Assembly (NCBI GenBank): GCA_002007465.1
Contig: LNAC01000347.1
Location: 1,627,440 to 1,691,439, forward strand
DNA: 64,000 bases
From: Ailurus styani
Taxonomy: Eukaryota; Chordata; Mammalia; Carnivora; Ailuridae
Direction of reading: 5' to 3'
In this document: piece after piece, positions 44,351 to 57,609 of the stretch
Position numbering within the stretch: the stretch's first letter is position 1
How the letters are laid out: each line of letters opens with the position of its first letter
The notes under the pieces: model-generated
Databases searched by the model: none
What the model was told of the DNA's origin: nothing
The model's input: the letters and a program-made list of their open reading frames with translations, nothing else
Made by a program: the position numbers and the translations under genes

Positions 44351-47300
44351 TTGTTTGACCATGTGTCACCTCCTCTTCTTTTTTGTTTATTCTTAAAATC
44401 TGATAGAGAGTTGAGGGAGATGAAAGATCCATCCTCCACCTGTACTCAAGAAGTCTCTTTCCCATGTTTGAATGGTTTAGGTAAAGGAATCTCTGATATA
44501 CACAAGTACAAAATATGGTAGCACACTTTCTCAATTAGGGTCTCCATCTTGTGTCTAGTATCAAAGAGACAGTAGGAAATCACATTTTCTAAAACAGCAG
44601 TCAAGTTTTTAAAATGTTTTCCTGCTTAGTAGACAGACACTTTTTTTCTAACCACTAAAAATACAAAAACAAAACAAAACAAACCCTAAACCCAAACAAA
44701 CAAAGATCTAAAATGCTGCTTGTTTTGTGTTTGCTTCCATTTCTAATTCCATTGGCTTAACTTCAGCGCCCAAAACGACCCTCCCACCTTGGGCAGTCAA
44801 TCATGCCCCATGGAGCAAGAGCCCTCAAGCTGGGGATATTGGATACAGTGAGGAAAATACTATAAACTGTAAATCAAAGATGATGTCTAGTTTATGAGAA
44901 TTTTGCCTGAAGACACATTTTTATTCCCCAAAGCCTCTTTGCTAAAGCATTTATTACGGATCCTAATTCCTCCTGCAAACTTAGTTAATACTCATGGATA
45001 TCTTTTGCATACAGAGCAGGGCACATGCCTTCAGAACGGATGTGTCTGTCTGGCAAGTGCAGAGCGGAGCAGAGTCCATTACAGAGAGGAAGGCGGACAG
45101 CTGAAGGACGCACTGCCTAAACAAAACGCAGCAAAACCATTCCCTCTGGGAGCCATTCTGGACATCCCGTGCCTTAGCACCACCTCCTTAGGACCATTCG
45201 CTGGAAAGTTCACACTTGGAGGAAAAAGTAGTCCTCTACGTTCCCCAAAAACAACTTCATAACTAGTTGTGGAATGATTACAAAAAGTTTGCTGTCTCCC
45301 TTCAAGCCAGTGTTTGTTTAATTCGTATTTCTGAAGTTTCTGGCTTGGTTTCACTTGAAAGCCAACATTCTTGGCCTCCTCCTCTTGTCTCGGCTTGTTG
45401 AAGTCGAGGTGGTGCTCTTTCTTGTTTCCTTAAAAGCTCTTGGCAACTCCCTGGGCATGTGTCTTCTGTTCATCTTCTTGGAGTCCCCAATAAATACATG
45501 TCCTGATTTCTCCATTTAGTCAAAATTAAAAGCTTACTTTCTTTACATGTGAACTGAATTCTCTTCATTCACAGAATTATCTTATATTGGGTGTTTTCTC
45601 AATGCCTGGAAAAATCAGGCTTTGTAAATGCCTAAAAATGTCTTCCATCCTTCTTCACCCCCAGCTCCACATCAGGCTATGGCTGACTAACCCTCAAGTC
45701 CACAAGTCAGGTTGTCCCACCTGTGTGTGATCACCTGTCACATCCTGCTGCAACAGACTTCTGTGGACAGAGATTTCCATACCCTACTCCCAGTTTTTGC
45801 CCACTGAATTTAAGCAAAACTCTCTACAATCAAATTCTAGAGTTATAAAGGCTTATGGATGGCTTTGTGAGAATCAATTGAAATACATTTTGACCTGGAT
45901 GGAAGAAAAACGTGTTCTCCCTTGGAATATGCAATCTTTTCCCAATGCTCAGAAAGGTATTTTTTTATTGCATCCACATCAGTGCATCTCTGAGGAAAAC
46001 AGTTCTGGAACCCAAATCGGCAAGCCTCACTCCCTTTCATGACATGGCCCTCCATTTAGCGTTTGCTTTGTTCACTTGGCAGTTGCCATACACTATCATT
46101 TATTGTTCTTTTTCTTCCTTTTAGATGACACTCCCTATTAAATCCAAGACCTGTGAGGGTGCCAAGAGATACCTCTTTGATATTAGCTTTTTGGATTCCC
46201 GGTCCTGGTTTGATCATTCCAAGCCTCCCTGGCACTAGATACTGCCTACGTGTATGTGATTGTCTTGCTGATACACAGGCCTGGCATGAAGTTCTGGCTT
46301 AAGATGATGGAAATCAATGAGAAAAAGAACTGCTCACTGATGTATTGTAAACAGTCCCTTAGGAATTCTATGCCAGAGGTGAACCATCTAAGAGTGAAAA
46401 GCACATCTAACTTCAGGTAAAGCCCTACCCTGCTTTTCCCTAGGCCAGTCTCCTTGAGCTGAGATATATAGGGCCCGGGACTCTGTCCAGAAGGGTGCTC
46501 TGAAATTTTCAGCACGAGCAGCCAAAGAAGTGATGAGATATTTGCTTGGACTTCTTTGGAGTCCTAAAAAAAAAGAAAGCCAAAGTCATAGGATGAAGAA
46601 CACCTAGATTTTGAAGAGTTAATTTAGTTTCTTCAGTATACCAAAGTATCTTTTACTTTCCCTACTGGAGGGAAAGGGCCTGGTTTCAAAATTCTGTCTT
46701 TTCGCCTCCCCATCATGTACTTTTTCTCCTTTCAGTAATGCCCCTCTCAGGTTCCCTGTGTCCATATGCTTTCTCTCTGACCCTCGTCTTTCTATTTTCC
46801 TCCTCATTCCAAAAATGTTCATTTAAATATTAGACTTTCGTTCACACTAAGGAATAAATGACTGATAACATCTGTGTGTAAAGAATGCAAATGCAGACAT
46901 GATATTTAAGAATATGAAAAAAGACTGGAACTCTTACTGTGAATTTTGGGAATTAACACAGGGTTCGGGAAGAGAAGCTTAATCAAGACCCGGAACATTG
47001 TGCAAGGCAGACAGTACTGTACTCCGTCTATACAGTCTCTGCTTGAGAAAATGGCAACTTTATGGTATTTTCCCCATGAAGATGCCTTGCCTCCTGCCAT
47101 ATACCAGCTCTAACCTTGAAGGAGATAACAAATATGAAAAAATATATGATTAACTCATCGGAGAATCAGAGGCATTCTGATAGAATGATGCAATCCAAAG
47201 AGCCATCTTATATTCCAATAGCTCCACATTCTAGGTCAGACTGCTGGTGTCATCTTCCAAAGTCTCTTGCTTTAATACATGGCTCAGATTTGGGGATTCA

Positions 47301-48428
47301 CAAACCACATACAATCATATATCTTGCCTGTAACAAGTGATCATTCATCCATTTTATCAACAAATTAAATGCTTTTTACTAGCTAGGAACTCAGCTCACA
47401 AAACAATGTTTATCAACCAGGGTGTCCTACTGCACAGCACTGTTTACTCACATATTTGGGAAATACCTTTTGCGTAAGCACTTTATGCCAGACTCTATTC
47501 TTACTACTGTGAACACAGTAGTTACTGTGCAAAGACTTTCTTTGCATATAGCAGGGCTTTATTAATTTTTTTAACAAAGAATTTCCAAAAACTTTTGTCA
47601 CAAGGAATTTCCAAAAAACTCCCAACAAGAATGCACCCTCACTGATTTGCATTCTAATACACCTTTCCAAGGAGAGGTTTGAGTTATTTCCCTATGTTCT
47701 TCCATATGTATGTCACACAGGAGAGTATTAAAATTAGCATTTTGTGCATGAAATATTTTTGGCAGTTACTTTTTAGTGAAACTGAGTAGGTTTTACAATT
47801 AACAACCCCCAAATCCATTCAATTTATCACACTAAATTCAGAAAATTGTCTTTTGAATGATGGCAGCCCCCACCAACACAAGACTCAAAGCAAAGATTTT
47901 CAGTACTTGGTTGGATTTACAACATACCTTGATCATTGGGTTCCATTTCGTTATTAGGAGCAGATTAAAGTTCTGTGTGTATTTGCTACCATGCAATGAC
48001 CTGAGCTGTGTATAATTTTGGGGAAAATATTACCATCAGTATCGATCTTACACTCCACCCTAAAGAGCTATACACTTCTGTGAATGCTAAATGAGGGAAT
48101 GATCTAGAATCTGACCTAATATCTATCTAAATCCTCCATGCCAGGTTTTGCTTGATCTTGGTGGAGATGGGAAGGGTTAATGATGGTGTTACTGAAGCTT
48201 CATTTTTCATTTCCTAATCCTTGCCAATTTTTCTCTGTATCTCCATCCTACTCTGTACCTATCTGATTTCTCTTTGGTAGAAGTTGGTCATCAAATACTT
48301 GAAATTTGGCAATTTTCCTAGAAAATCCAGACATCAGACTTACAGTTTGGAAAAAAAAAAAGAGAATTAGTAACCATGTCAGTCTTTGCTAGACCTTGTT
48401 TTCCTAACTGCCAAGACTTTCCTTTCTA
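44351..48428. other. 4 kb with no gene or clear transposon
   Basis: Contains an A-rich CAAAA tract at 44657-44705. ORFs of up to 122 codons (44894-45262 plus, 45079-45354 minus, 45797-46124, 46246-46515) overlap on both strands and match no family. Most of the interval looks unique, comparable to 14.7-19.5 kb. Confidence 0.4.
44657..44705 (+). repeat. A-rich (CAAAA)n low-complexity tract
   Basis: 'acaaaacaaaacaaaccc' and similar; no adjacent element recognised. Confidence 0.85.
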
Positions 48429-48440
48429 AAACCAATGTCT

Positions 48441-48643
48441 TGGCACGCCGGGGTGGCTCAGTTGGTTAAGCATCTGCCTTCAGCTCAGGTCATGATCCAG
48501 TAGAGATCAAGTCCTCCATCAGGCTCCTTGCTCAGCAGGAAGTCTCCTTCTCCCTCTACCTGCTGTTCCCCCTGCTTGTGCTTGTGCTCCCTCCCTCTCT
48601 CTCTGACAAATAAATAAAATCCTTAAAAAAAAATTTTTTTTTT
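48441..48643 (+). mobile_element. CAN SINE with perfect 12 bp TSD
   Basis: 'tggcacgccggggtggctca', 'cagctcaggtcatgatccag', 'ggctccttgctcagcaggaa', tail AAATAAATAAAATCCTT plus A- and T-runs. TSD 'aaaccaatgtct' at 48429-48440 and 48644-48655. Confidence 0.97.
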
Positions 48644-48655
48644 AAACCAATGTCT

Positions 48656-49689
48656 CCTATCACTCCAAATCTCCCGGAAGAAGGACTTGCCAGGTGCTAG
48701 GGGAAGCGTTAGGGCAGTCACATAAACTCCCCAAGGGCCTTTTACCGTCCATCTTGCTTGATTCCTACAGGACCTCTCTCATTTGGGAGCCTCACTTCCT
48801 TTCTTACCCCTCTGTTTAGATCACCCAGATGTAGCCTTTCTTCAATGCACGTTAACACAAGTGTTTGATTCCATCAGAATCTTGTTAAATTGTGAAATGT
48901 GTTTGGTATACATGAACAAAAGAGCCAACCAACATAATTTTAAAAATTTCAACCAGTGGTGCACGTTTGCATGTTAACTTAGTGGTGAAAAGCTACCCGC
49001 TGGGACTCTATGTCCAGAAGCAGTTGGCAACAGAGCCCCAGCCCAAAGAATCTATTGTTAAGTTTCAGAACCTCACAAAAGTGCAAATGCTGTACGTTAG
49101 GGACAACTCACCATGAGTCAAAGTTATAGAAAAAGACAGAAGAGAAAGTGAATGCTGGGTATTCGGGCAGCCCAACACTTCCCACCTGGGAAATTGTTCA
49201 GCACATTCCTAATTAGGGCCATATTTTATTAACAACAACAACAAAAGTGGCAATCAATAGAGCAAGGACATTTCTTATCAGTATCTCTCTACCGGGAAGC
49301 CCACTGCACCATGAAGATCTGTTACACCGCACTGGTAACTTTGAAGACCTTTGCAAGTACCACGTAGCGATTAAGGAGGGAAGAGCGAGAGCTTGAACAA
49401 TGCCAGAATCTTAACATAACATCTGTGGGTAACTTCATGAATCCCAGTTAAAAACAATTTTCTCAACATTTCCAGGAATTCAATATAACCTTCAGTAAAA
49501 AATGTGGGAACTTACTGGAGGAGCGACAAAGGGGATTTAACGCATTTTTAAAGGTGGAAAAAAAAAAAAGACAACCCATACAGTGTCTGAAATTATTCGG
49601 TTTAAAAGTGAGGAACTGGAGGTCTCTGAATAGACAGAGACCTCGGTTTGCCTTTTCCAGGAAATCACCCGGGCTTACCCACTTCCTCT
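48656..49689. other. No gene or repeat recognised
   Basis: Unique sequence; an A-run at 49558-49570 and a CAA-rich patch at 49229-49244. Confidence 0.45.
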
Positions 49690-49915
49690 GATTTTTAACT
49701 TGTTGTCTTCTCAACTTTAATGCACAGGATCCCACATAATTCTGCCCTTGCTTGTAAACTGTTCGTCAGTTGTTGGCTGTGTGTATGTCCCATTTCCTTT
49801 ATCATGTTACGAACTAAGCAGCCGCGTGTTTCCTCCTCACCCTGTGCCTCTTTTCGCATCGAAGGCTGCTGAGCTGTGCGTGGTGTGCAGTCAGAAATGC
49901 CTATTGAATGAACTT
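49690..49915 (+). mobile_element. L2-like 3' end
   Basis: 'cccatttcctttatcatgtt', 'accctgtgcctc' and 'aaatgcctattgaatgaact' weakly follow the L2 tail. Low certainty. Confidence 0.35.
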
Positions 49916-50374
49916 CTTGTCTATGTTGATCCTATTAACCAGATAATTGCCTAATCTCCACTTGGCTTTGTGCTCTATAGGCACAACATAACAGGTGAAG
50001 TGAATAAAAGCTCTCTTCAAGCAAATACGCTCATGAATGGGGTCTTTTTCTGCGAGGGCATGGTCGCCTGTACCTCTGGAAGACAATGATCATCTCACAC
50101 CAATGAGCAGATTAGACCCAGAGCAAAGTTGACCCAAAAGATCAGATTTAGTATCAACACAAACAAATCTTTACAGAGGAGAAGGCAGAGGGGAGGCTGC
50201 ACACCCACCAGCACTTTGCCTTCCCATCTCCACTTTTCTCCGAGCAGACATCCGGACCACAGACATTCCAATCACCATCAACACTGTTTACTTGGGCTGA
50301 GGCGAAACTCAATAAGATCGATTCCAAGTTACAGAGCCAGATATACAGAGGAGGAGAGCTGTGGTATGAATGCA

Positions 50375-50423
50375 AAAGAAAAAGAGAGAGAGAGAGAGAG
50401 AAGAAAGGAAAAGAAAAAGAATC
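50375..50423 (+). repeat. Purine-rich GA/GAAA low-complexity tract
   Basis: 'gagagagagagagagaga' core followed by 'aagaaaggaaaagaaaaaga'. Confidence 0.93.
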
Positions 50424-50844
50424 TGTGCTCACACAGACGAGAGTCAGGTCACTAAACATGTCCTGAGTTTTTGCGGAAATAGTCCACCTCTCAACAGATC
50501 CTTTGTGTCTGAGTTAATCAGATACAGTTCACAGGCATTTCAGGGGACGTTCTATGATTCCTGAAGGTCAAGAATGTTCACTTGAAGAAACTTATTTCAA
50601 GCAGCTACCTGTATGTCTTATATCCCGAGTCTTGATACATAAAAAAATAAATAAGTATGTGACCCATCGTAATATTTTCATATTGGGTAACTACAGAGAA
50701 TATTTTGGCAAGGGTACTTAATCTAAAATGTTCAATTTTAATCAGTTTGAACTATGGTCTGTCTTTCTGTGAACTGAAAGCCACCAATCAATTTTCCTTT
50801 ATCTTTTTTTCTGTTTTTCTTACCCAAGGCAATGCCTTTTGTAA

Positions 50845-50990
50845 AAGGGTATTTATTTTTAATGGATTTTTTAATGAATTTTTCAGTCAAGCTATTAATA
50901 ATGCCATTAATTATAGGCAGCTTGTATTAAAGTGCACACTGGCCTCTTAATCCTGACCCCCAGCTATTGGCTCGCAGCTAATCCAGCCTG
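50845..50990. promoter_or_regulatory. Candidate AT-rich enhancer-like block with clustered homeodomain-type motifs
   Basis: Within about 145 bp there are many TAAT/ATTA cores: 'tttttaatggattttttaat', 'gctattaataatgccattaa', 'ttataggcagcttgtattaa', and two TAATCC sites ('cttaatcctg', 'agctaatccag') of the OTX/PITX type. This is typical of developmental enhancers but is also expected to some degree in AT-rich DNA. No conservation data available. Confidence 0.25.
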
Positions 50991-53344
50991 GTGCTTGGCA
51001 GAGAAGGGCAGGACTCAGCCAGCGGCTGCTAGGAGACAGGGCCGGGAAAGGCAGGACCACGGGATAAGAGGGAGGAGGGCTCAAATAGAATGTTTCGTCT
51101 CTTCTTTGCCAGAGGGCCTGAAGTTTAAAGCCAGATGATGTGTGAGTGGGGTGGGATAATCCCATAGATGCCACGCAAGCACTTAGGAAGAACTTCCCAG
51201 TGGAAGGGCTTTGCTCTGCCTTCAAGGCCTGGCCGGGTTGATAACCCCACAGGAACACTGCGCTCCCTCACCTGAGGCGATCATGTGCCACTGCCTGGGC
51301 TTCAATCTGCTTAAATCGACCAGACAGAAGCTCCGGCCACATAATGGATTCCAATCCCTAGCTTTCTTTCCTTCCCCGCCCCAGCTTCCCAGGGTTAGGA
51401 AGAGTGTTTAATTACCATTCGCTTTCAAGATAATTCGATGTTCCAGGATTTCACCCATTAGTGAGAAGGCCGCCGTGGGTTTCTGGTGCTCGGTGTGGTG
51501 TGTATTTTTAGGAATGTTGGCAGGTAGCACAGGCAAACGCTCAGGTTTCAGGGAGGACCGGCACGCTTTGGGGCGTCTCTTGCTGATTGTTATGGTGGAC
51601 GTGGGGGCCCCGTTTGAAAGGTTTGAAAGGAGGAGCTCGGTTTAATCTGAAGTCGTGGGGAAAAGGTTTCAGGGGCCTAGAGCGGCCCAAAGGGGAGAGA
51701 GGAAACGTCAACACTAACGACTAGACAACAGGGAAAGGAGAAGTACCATCGTGAAAGCACACAGCTAAATGAGATTTTTATCACGATCGTGAGACAAAAA
51801 GGCAGGAAAATAGGAACTCATGGGTCTTCCTGACAGCACCTTATTTTGTCTCTCAAAAGGAAGTGGTTGCATGTAATTGGTATGAGAGAAAATATTGTTT
51901 CTAATAACAAGTCCATTCCAATCAAAATAAACAATAACCCTAGCGGCATTAGTCTATGAAGGACAATGTAACAGCTCTTTTCTGGTGCCATGATTTTGAC
52001 GTGAACCCAGGTGAAACCTCACTCTTAATAAGTACCCCCAAATAAGTCTGGGTTCAATTCTTTAAAGAAATAAAAAATTTTAAGGGGTTTCTTTCACATC
52101 GGGTTGTGAAATAAATATTTACGTCGTGTGTGGAAATGGAGGAGTTTCATGAGGAGTTGATTTCAGAACCAACTGATTTATTACTGACACTTGACTTTTG
52201 TTTTTTCAACGATAAACATTATCAGTTTCTCATCTGCCTAAAAGGATTCCTGACATGAAAAATAAAACAGTATATAAATGGGTTGTTTTGACTAGGACAA
52301 ATTAGAAAAGTATCATAACATTAGAATAAACGGCTTCATCCTGTAACCAGTGCATATTACACGGCTTGTGTGGGTCTGGTATTGCGCCACATTTTGTGGA
52401 TGGAATGATGAACAAGAATAGCATAATTCTCCCCTTACAGAGCTTAAAGTTAGCCCAGGTACCTTGGTAATGCCAACACCTACCCTCCCCCACAAAATTT
52501 TTCTTCCCTACTTCTGTCAGAACCAGATAGGAAACGAAAATTAGTTTAGGGTTCGACAGCATGCATGCCACCACCAAAATGTCCCTCAAGAATACTGGAG
52601 AGGTCCAAAATCAAGGACAAAGAAAATAACTTGTTTCCTCCATTACTTCTACCTTTGATGAGCATAACACTTTTTGATAAAGCTAAGAGATGCAGCTTGA
52701 TTCACCTAAGACAATCCTCTCTGATGATATCTGATGAAGTTATCATATGGAAGAGTTTTATGGGGCATTAGCTCACTGCCACCAGGAGCTACTAGGCTCA
52801 AGGATCTGTCTGTTACATCGTCTGTCAGGAAATATGAAGAAATTCCCTCTCTAGTTCATCACTTTCTGGCCTAAGTCCATGCTCTTTTAAGCTCTAGGCA
52901 CTTGATGGTCAAGCCATACCCTGAACTCTAGACAGAGTAAGCAGAAATGTTCTTCATAAACTCCAAGTAGTTATTCAATTTACCTTATTTTCTTGGTATA
53001 TGGGACAACTGGGATTATAATCTCAAAGGCTAAGCAGAGTTCTCCTACACATCACCAATAGTTCCTATGTTTGACTTCCCGCCAAACTCAATTTTGGGGA
53101 GTAATTTTTTTCTCTTCTCAATCTTTTCAGTCTAGCTCAGTGAAAGAGCTGACACTCAGAACCCCCGAGTGAATAAGAGAGTTAAAGAGGAAAAGAAAAA
53201 AATGAAATGAATGTAAAGATGGGAGGGAATTTAAATTTCGTGTTCAGGGAAGTTGGGTCCTGGTAAATTGTCACTGAACACTTAATCCTCTTATTCTTTG
53301 ACCCTTAACTTAGTCATCCACAAGATGGAAAAACTTGATGTTAT

Positions 53345-53475
53345 TTAACCTCTTTAACCCGTTTACTCATCTTTAAAATGGGAATCAAAGTGTCTACTTC
53401 TCAGGGTAATGAATACAAAGTCCCCATAAAAGACAATGAGTGGGAGCTCAGTATATGGTAGTAAGCTTATCATTA
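53345..53475 (+). mobile_element. MIR SINE fragment
   Basis: 'aacctctttaacccgtttac', 'tcatctttaaaatgggaatc' and 'tctacttctcagggtaatga' match the MIR core. Confidence 0.75.
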
Positions 53476-54253
53476 CACTTGTTGCCTCCTGACACCGCAT
53501 AAATTAAAACCGCATCACATGTATCACATGGCATTCTTTTTTTTTTTTTTAACTTCCCCTTTCCAGGAAAATAACTATGCCCATTCCTTGATGTGACGCC
53601 TATGCTTTACTGCGCTTGATTTAGCTGGAGACAAGACCTCATAGGCTGCTGTTTGACTGTAACAGCTTACAGATCTTGAAGCCAGCTTCACAAAATTAAC
53701 AGATGCACAGGCAAACAGAATTCTCAGCTAAAGATTACCTAGAGACTTCCTAGTTCCTCTGTGAATTTCCCCATGCTTAAAAATATGCAGAATCATTTTT
53801 TAATACAAAAGCTTGATGTTACGGATAGCTTCTCAGGGTTCAAACTCAAAATTCAATTCGGTTGAGACAAACCATTCCAATCAGTTTACTGTTGCTCTGC
53901 TACCTGACTGGAGATGAGGAAAAGACTATGTGGCTTTAATTTTATGAGCACCTGACCTGAAACTCATTAAAGCAATACTCTGTACTCGGGTTTCTGAGCT
54001 AGGCATTCTTTCCACCAGATTAATGAGTTCATAAATTGTGTCATAAAACAAGCAGTAGAGTGAAGACAGATTACTGGTGACCGACTCAAGATGTTCTGGA
54101 AGCCCAGGTCACGTGGAGGTGGCCATGCCTCTCTCAGAAGATACTGCAGTTGGAGCATCATGGTTGGTTTAGTTGTCCCGAAGTGTTGGGGGTTTTCTAT
54201 GTTTGGTGTTCTGCATTAACTAAAAACTTCAAAATTTTTCAGGACAAATAAAA
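53476..54253. other. No gene recognised; T-run
   Basis: T-run at 53537-53550. Otherwise unique sequence. Confidence 0.45.
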
Positions 54254-54265
54254 CCATAAATTTAT

Positions 54266-54463
54266 GGGGCGCCTGGGTGGCTCAGTGGGTTAAAGCCTCT
54301 GCCTTAGGCTCAGGTCATGATCTCAGGGTCCTGGGATCGAGCCCCGCATTGGGCTCTCTGCTCAGCAGGGAGCCTGCTTTCTCCTCTCCCTCTGCCTGCC
54401 TCTCTGCCTACTTGTAATCTCTCTCTCCCTGTCAAATAAATAAATAAAATCTTAAAAAAAAAC
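54266..54463 (+). mobile_element. Young CAN SINE, mustelid-like variant
   Basis: 'ggggcgcctgggtggctcag', 'tgggttaaagcctctgcctt', 'gggatcgagccccgcattgg', 'ctctgcctacttgtaatct', AAATAAATAAAATCTT and A-run. TSD 'ccataaattta' at 54254-54264 and 54464-54474. Very intact. Confidence 0.98.
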
Positions 54464-54474
54464 CCATAAATTTA

Positions 54475-55549
54475 CTTAGCTGATTTCAAGTCTATTGATG
54501 GTTTTATCACATATCCAAAATTCTTCCCATTTTTCCCTCAGACTTTTTCCTGGGAAGTTGCGCTTCCTATTGCTATGATGGGGACAACTTGAGAGTTGAC
54601 TCAAAGCCCAACATTAGATGTTAGCTTCATTATCAAACCACACCAGTCAGAGTCCTAGAAGGTTCCTAGTTCATTTAGATACCTGTAGCACAGATCAGAG
54701 CTGTGAACAAGAGAGAAAGTTGTTCTCCTATGCAACATTCATTTTGGAAGAAATACAGGGCTCAGAGGCCTAATTTTTCTGATAATAACAAAAAAAGCAA
54801 CACTTAGTTAATTGGGCAATATGTCTCAGTCAATATGTATTTTATGTCTCTCTTCATGCCAGCTCTTCAATGCCTTAACCCAGTTTTATCTACAGTGTTC
54901 ATAATTTTTATATCTTTATTGGTTATGTGGAAATTAAAGTACAATTTCTAGGACATTTTTCTAAAGAAAAGTTCTGTGAAAAGAGTAGCATAATCTCCGA
55001 ATTCAGCTTAGTTTTACTGATTGTGTCATCGACTATATTCGTAGTCTTTCTCCAGTGTGAGATACTGCAGTTTTATACACCGTGGAAGCTGTTGCAGAAT
55101 ATAAATCCTACACTTAAACAGATTTAAAATAAGTCAGGTACAAGATAAGATAAATATTTCTGAGATAAGATTGAGAAGGATCTAATTGTTTTCCCGAGGG
55201 GTACAAAATAAAACACAGAATTTTTTGGTACATCAAGGTTGGAATTATCAGACAAGGCCTTAAGGAACTTAATTTTATAATGTTTCTGACCCTCTTTTCC
55301 TCCCCACCCATTCCTAAGTAAAGAGCACAAAATACTTAGTTTCTGTCTGAAAGAGAAGGCTATCTGTGCTCATGGATGGTATCCTAGAAAAAAGCTGTGA
55401 TGCACTTTCCCCAATTCTTTGTTCCCTATGTCAGCCACTCTATAAAATGGAATGGAATAAGCCCTCGTTTTTATATGGCAACCCACCTAGAGGTTACAAA
55501 CTGCCTTTACATCATTCATTTCTTCATACTACCTATGTGGTAACCTTAA
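54475..55549. other. No gene or repeat recognised
   Basis: AT-rich unique sequence. Confidence 0.45.
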
Positions 55550-55710
55550 GTAGTAGACAGAAAAGAGACCATTATCACCACTTTATAGATTAGGAAATCC
55601 AGGCTCAGAACATTCAAGATAAGTTTACCATACTATAACTTTAAGTGTCAGAGTTAGGATTTGATCCCAGATCATCTAAATCCCCATACACTGTGCTTTC
55701 CATCACACCA
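55550..55710 (-). mobile_element. MIR SINE, minus strand
   Basis: 'actttatagattaggaaatc', 'caggctcagaacattcaaga' and 'gttaggatttgatcccagat' are antisense MIR. Confidence 0.8.
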
Positions 55711-57592
55711 AGCAATACTCATGGTACTTACAGTTGACAGAAGTTAACTTGACTTCCTATAATGTGTGAATAAAAAGCTATGATAGAAAATGGGTTGGTA
55801 TGTTGAGTTATATGAAGTCAGTTTCCTTACAACCGTAGCATTCTAATGGTGCTTCTGGACCATGCTGGAATATTTAGTTTATGCTGTGAGGAACATGAGG
55901 ACCCCAACTAGAAACATCTTTCTCTCCCCTTGCAAGTGCTAGAGATATTTCTCACAGGTTTCTGGTTCCACATCAGATAAGAGAAGGAGACATAGCATCT
56001 GTTATAGTGAAAGACTATAAAAATTAAAAATAAATCTTTGAACAAATCGAGTTCATTAAAATTATAAATTAGTCAATCAAGGAAGGTAATTTCCCCAAGA
56101 TATCTTAGAAAATCAAATAGTAACCTAAGAATTCTGAAGGAAAGGTGGGCTAAAATGAGTTCCCGAATCACTCCAGGTCCATCCAACTCAGTCCCTCACC
56201 CAGCTGGTGGTGGGTGTGAGGGACGGGGGAGGCCCAGAGGATGACGCAAGCTCTCTTAGGGTCTTCAATTGTAGGTGAATGATCTGGGGAAAAGACTCCT
56301 TGTTCAGACTCAATCCGGGAAAGGGAATTAGTTGTTCTGGACTCCTCTTCCTTCCATCTTTCAATTAATTTATTGGCAGGGCAAACTAGTGTGTTGCCAA
56401 ACTCTTTACCCTTTATATGTGGTCAGTCAGATGTCTTCCTCTTTTCCTCTTTGTCTTTTAGTAACCCTCAGAGGAAATGTACCTGATAGTCAGACAGCAT
56501 TGCCAAAATTAATTTCCAATAGGTATATCTATAACTATTTCAAGTCCTTGATTTGTTGCTTGTTTCTCTTGTTCATTTTTGCCCTTTCTTTCTCATCCAT
56601 CTTGGTGTGTCTTTAAAAAATATTTTTAAGGCTTTCTGGAAAAGAGTTCAAAATTGTTCCCAATCCCACTACTTTCCTTTTCCTAGGGAAGTTTCAAATG
56701 GCTGATGCTTTGTTTCATGTCACTTGCTAGTTGTTTTACTTTGACAGAGCTGGGTTATGGATTCAAGGGAAGGAAAGAGTAAAAGAACAAAAGGAGTCCA
56801 ATTCAATGCTTGAGATTTTCTGTCTTCCCAGTGGGACTGTGTTTTTGTTTGTTCTTCAGAGGAATGATGAATACTGATGAGACTAAATTTAAGACCCACA
56901 GGGAAGTTGTATGTACTATAAAATTCTTTGGGTCTCTAACAGGGTAACACATTTTATGATTTCAAAAAGTGCTGATGAATTTCAGTAAAGACCAGTGTAA
57001 ATTTTTTTTTTAAGGCAAAGTAAATAGAATGCCCAGGGGATTGGAGTTCTCTCTCATTTCTCACTTTCTCTGTTTTTTTTCTTAACTCTGGAAGCCCCCA
57101 CCCTTCCAACATTTCTCCAGGGAGAAATACAATTCCCAAGGTTGTAGCAACAACAAAAATGACAATCAGTGAGCTTGCAGAGTAAACAAAGGCTGTGCTT
57201 GTGTACAGAATCTGTTTTATTGGCCCAATTTAACAAACTCCTCCCATCTAGTCCTATGAATAGTGGGAATTGGGACATGGCTCCTGCAATCCAAGACTGT
57301 CGTATGGATTCCTGGCAAGAGAAAGCAATTCAAACAGTCAGTTCTATCTGATTTCACCCCATGCATATAGATACGGTGGTATAAAATAATTGTGGAATAG
57401 GTAGCAGAAAGGGACATGGATGTAAACTCATACCTAAGGTGATTTGTGAATCCCAAGAAATCATGATATGCTTGTCCCTTTTGCCTTATGGCTTGTCTGC
57501 TTATAAAGAAAACTGGGATATCGTAACAATAAATTTCGATATGTGCTTGAATATATATAGATTTTATTTTACAGTCACGTTTAAATGACAAA
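55711..57592. other. 1.9 kb with no gene recognised
   Basis: Unique AT-leaning sequence. The 143-codon minus-strand ORF (57217-57648) starts inside a SINE and shows no domain. Confidence 0.45.
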
Positions 57593-57609
57593 CTGATAAA
57601 CATTAATCT

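Larger units (their letters stand above)
49916..53344. other. 3.4 kb with no transposon recognised; candidate conserved blocks
   Basis: Includes a GA-rich patch (50375-50423), an AT-rich TAAT-dense block (50840-50990) and a GC-richer part with several CpGs (50990-51720). ORFs on both strands (up to 108 codons) show no domain. No splice-bounded exon was found. Confidence 0.4.

Noticed and set aside
44681..44694. 'accctaaaccc' telomere-like motif
   Set aside because: Single occurrence inside an A-rich CAAAA tract; not a TTAGGG array.
44894..45262. 122-codon plus-strand ORF
   Set aside because: No domain and an overlapping antisense ORF of similar quality. Kept only as a conservation test in the findings.
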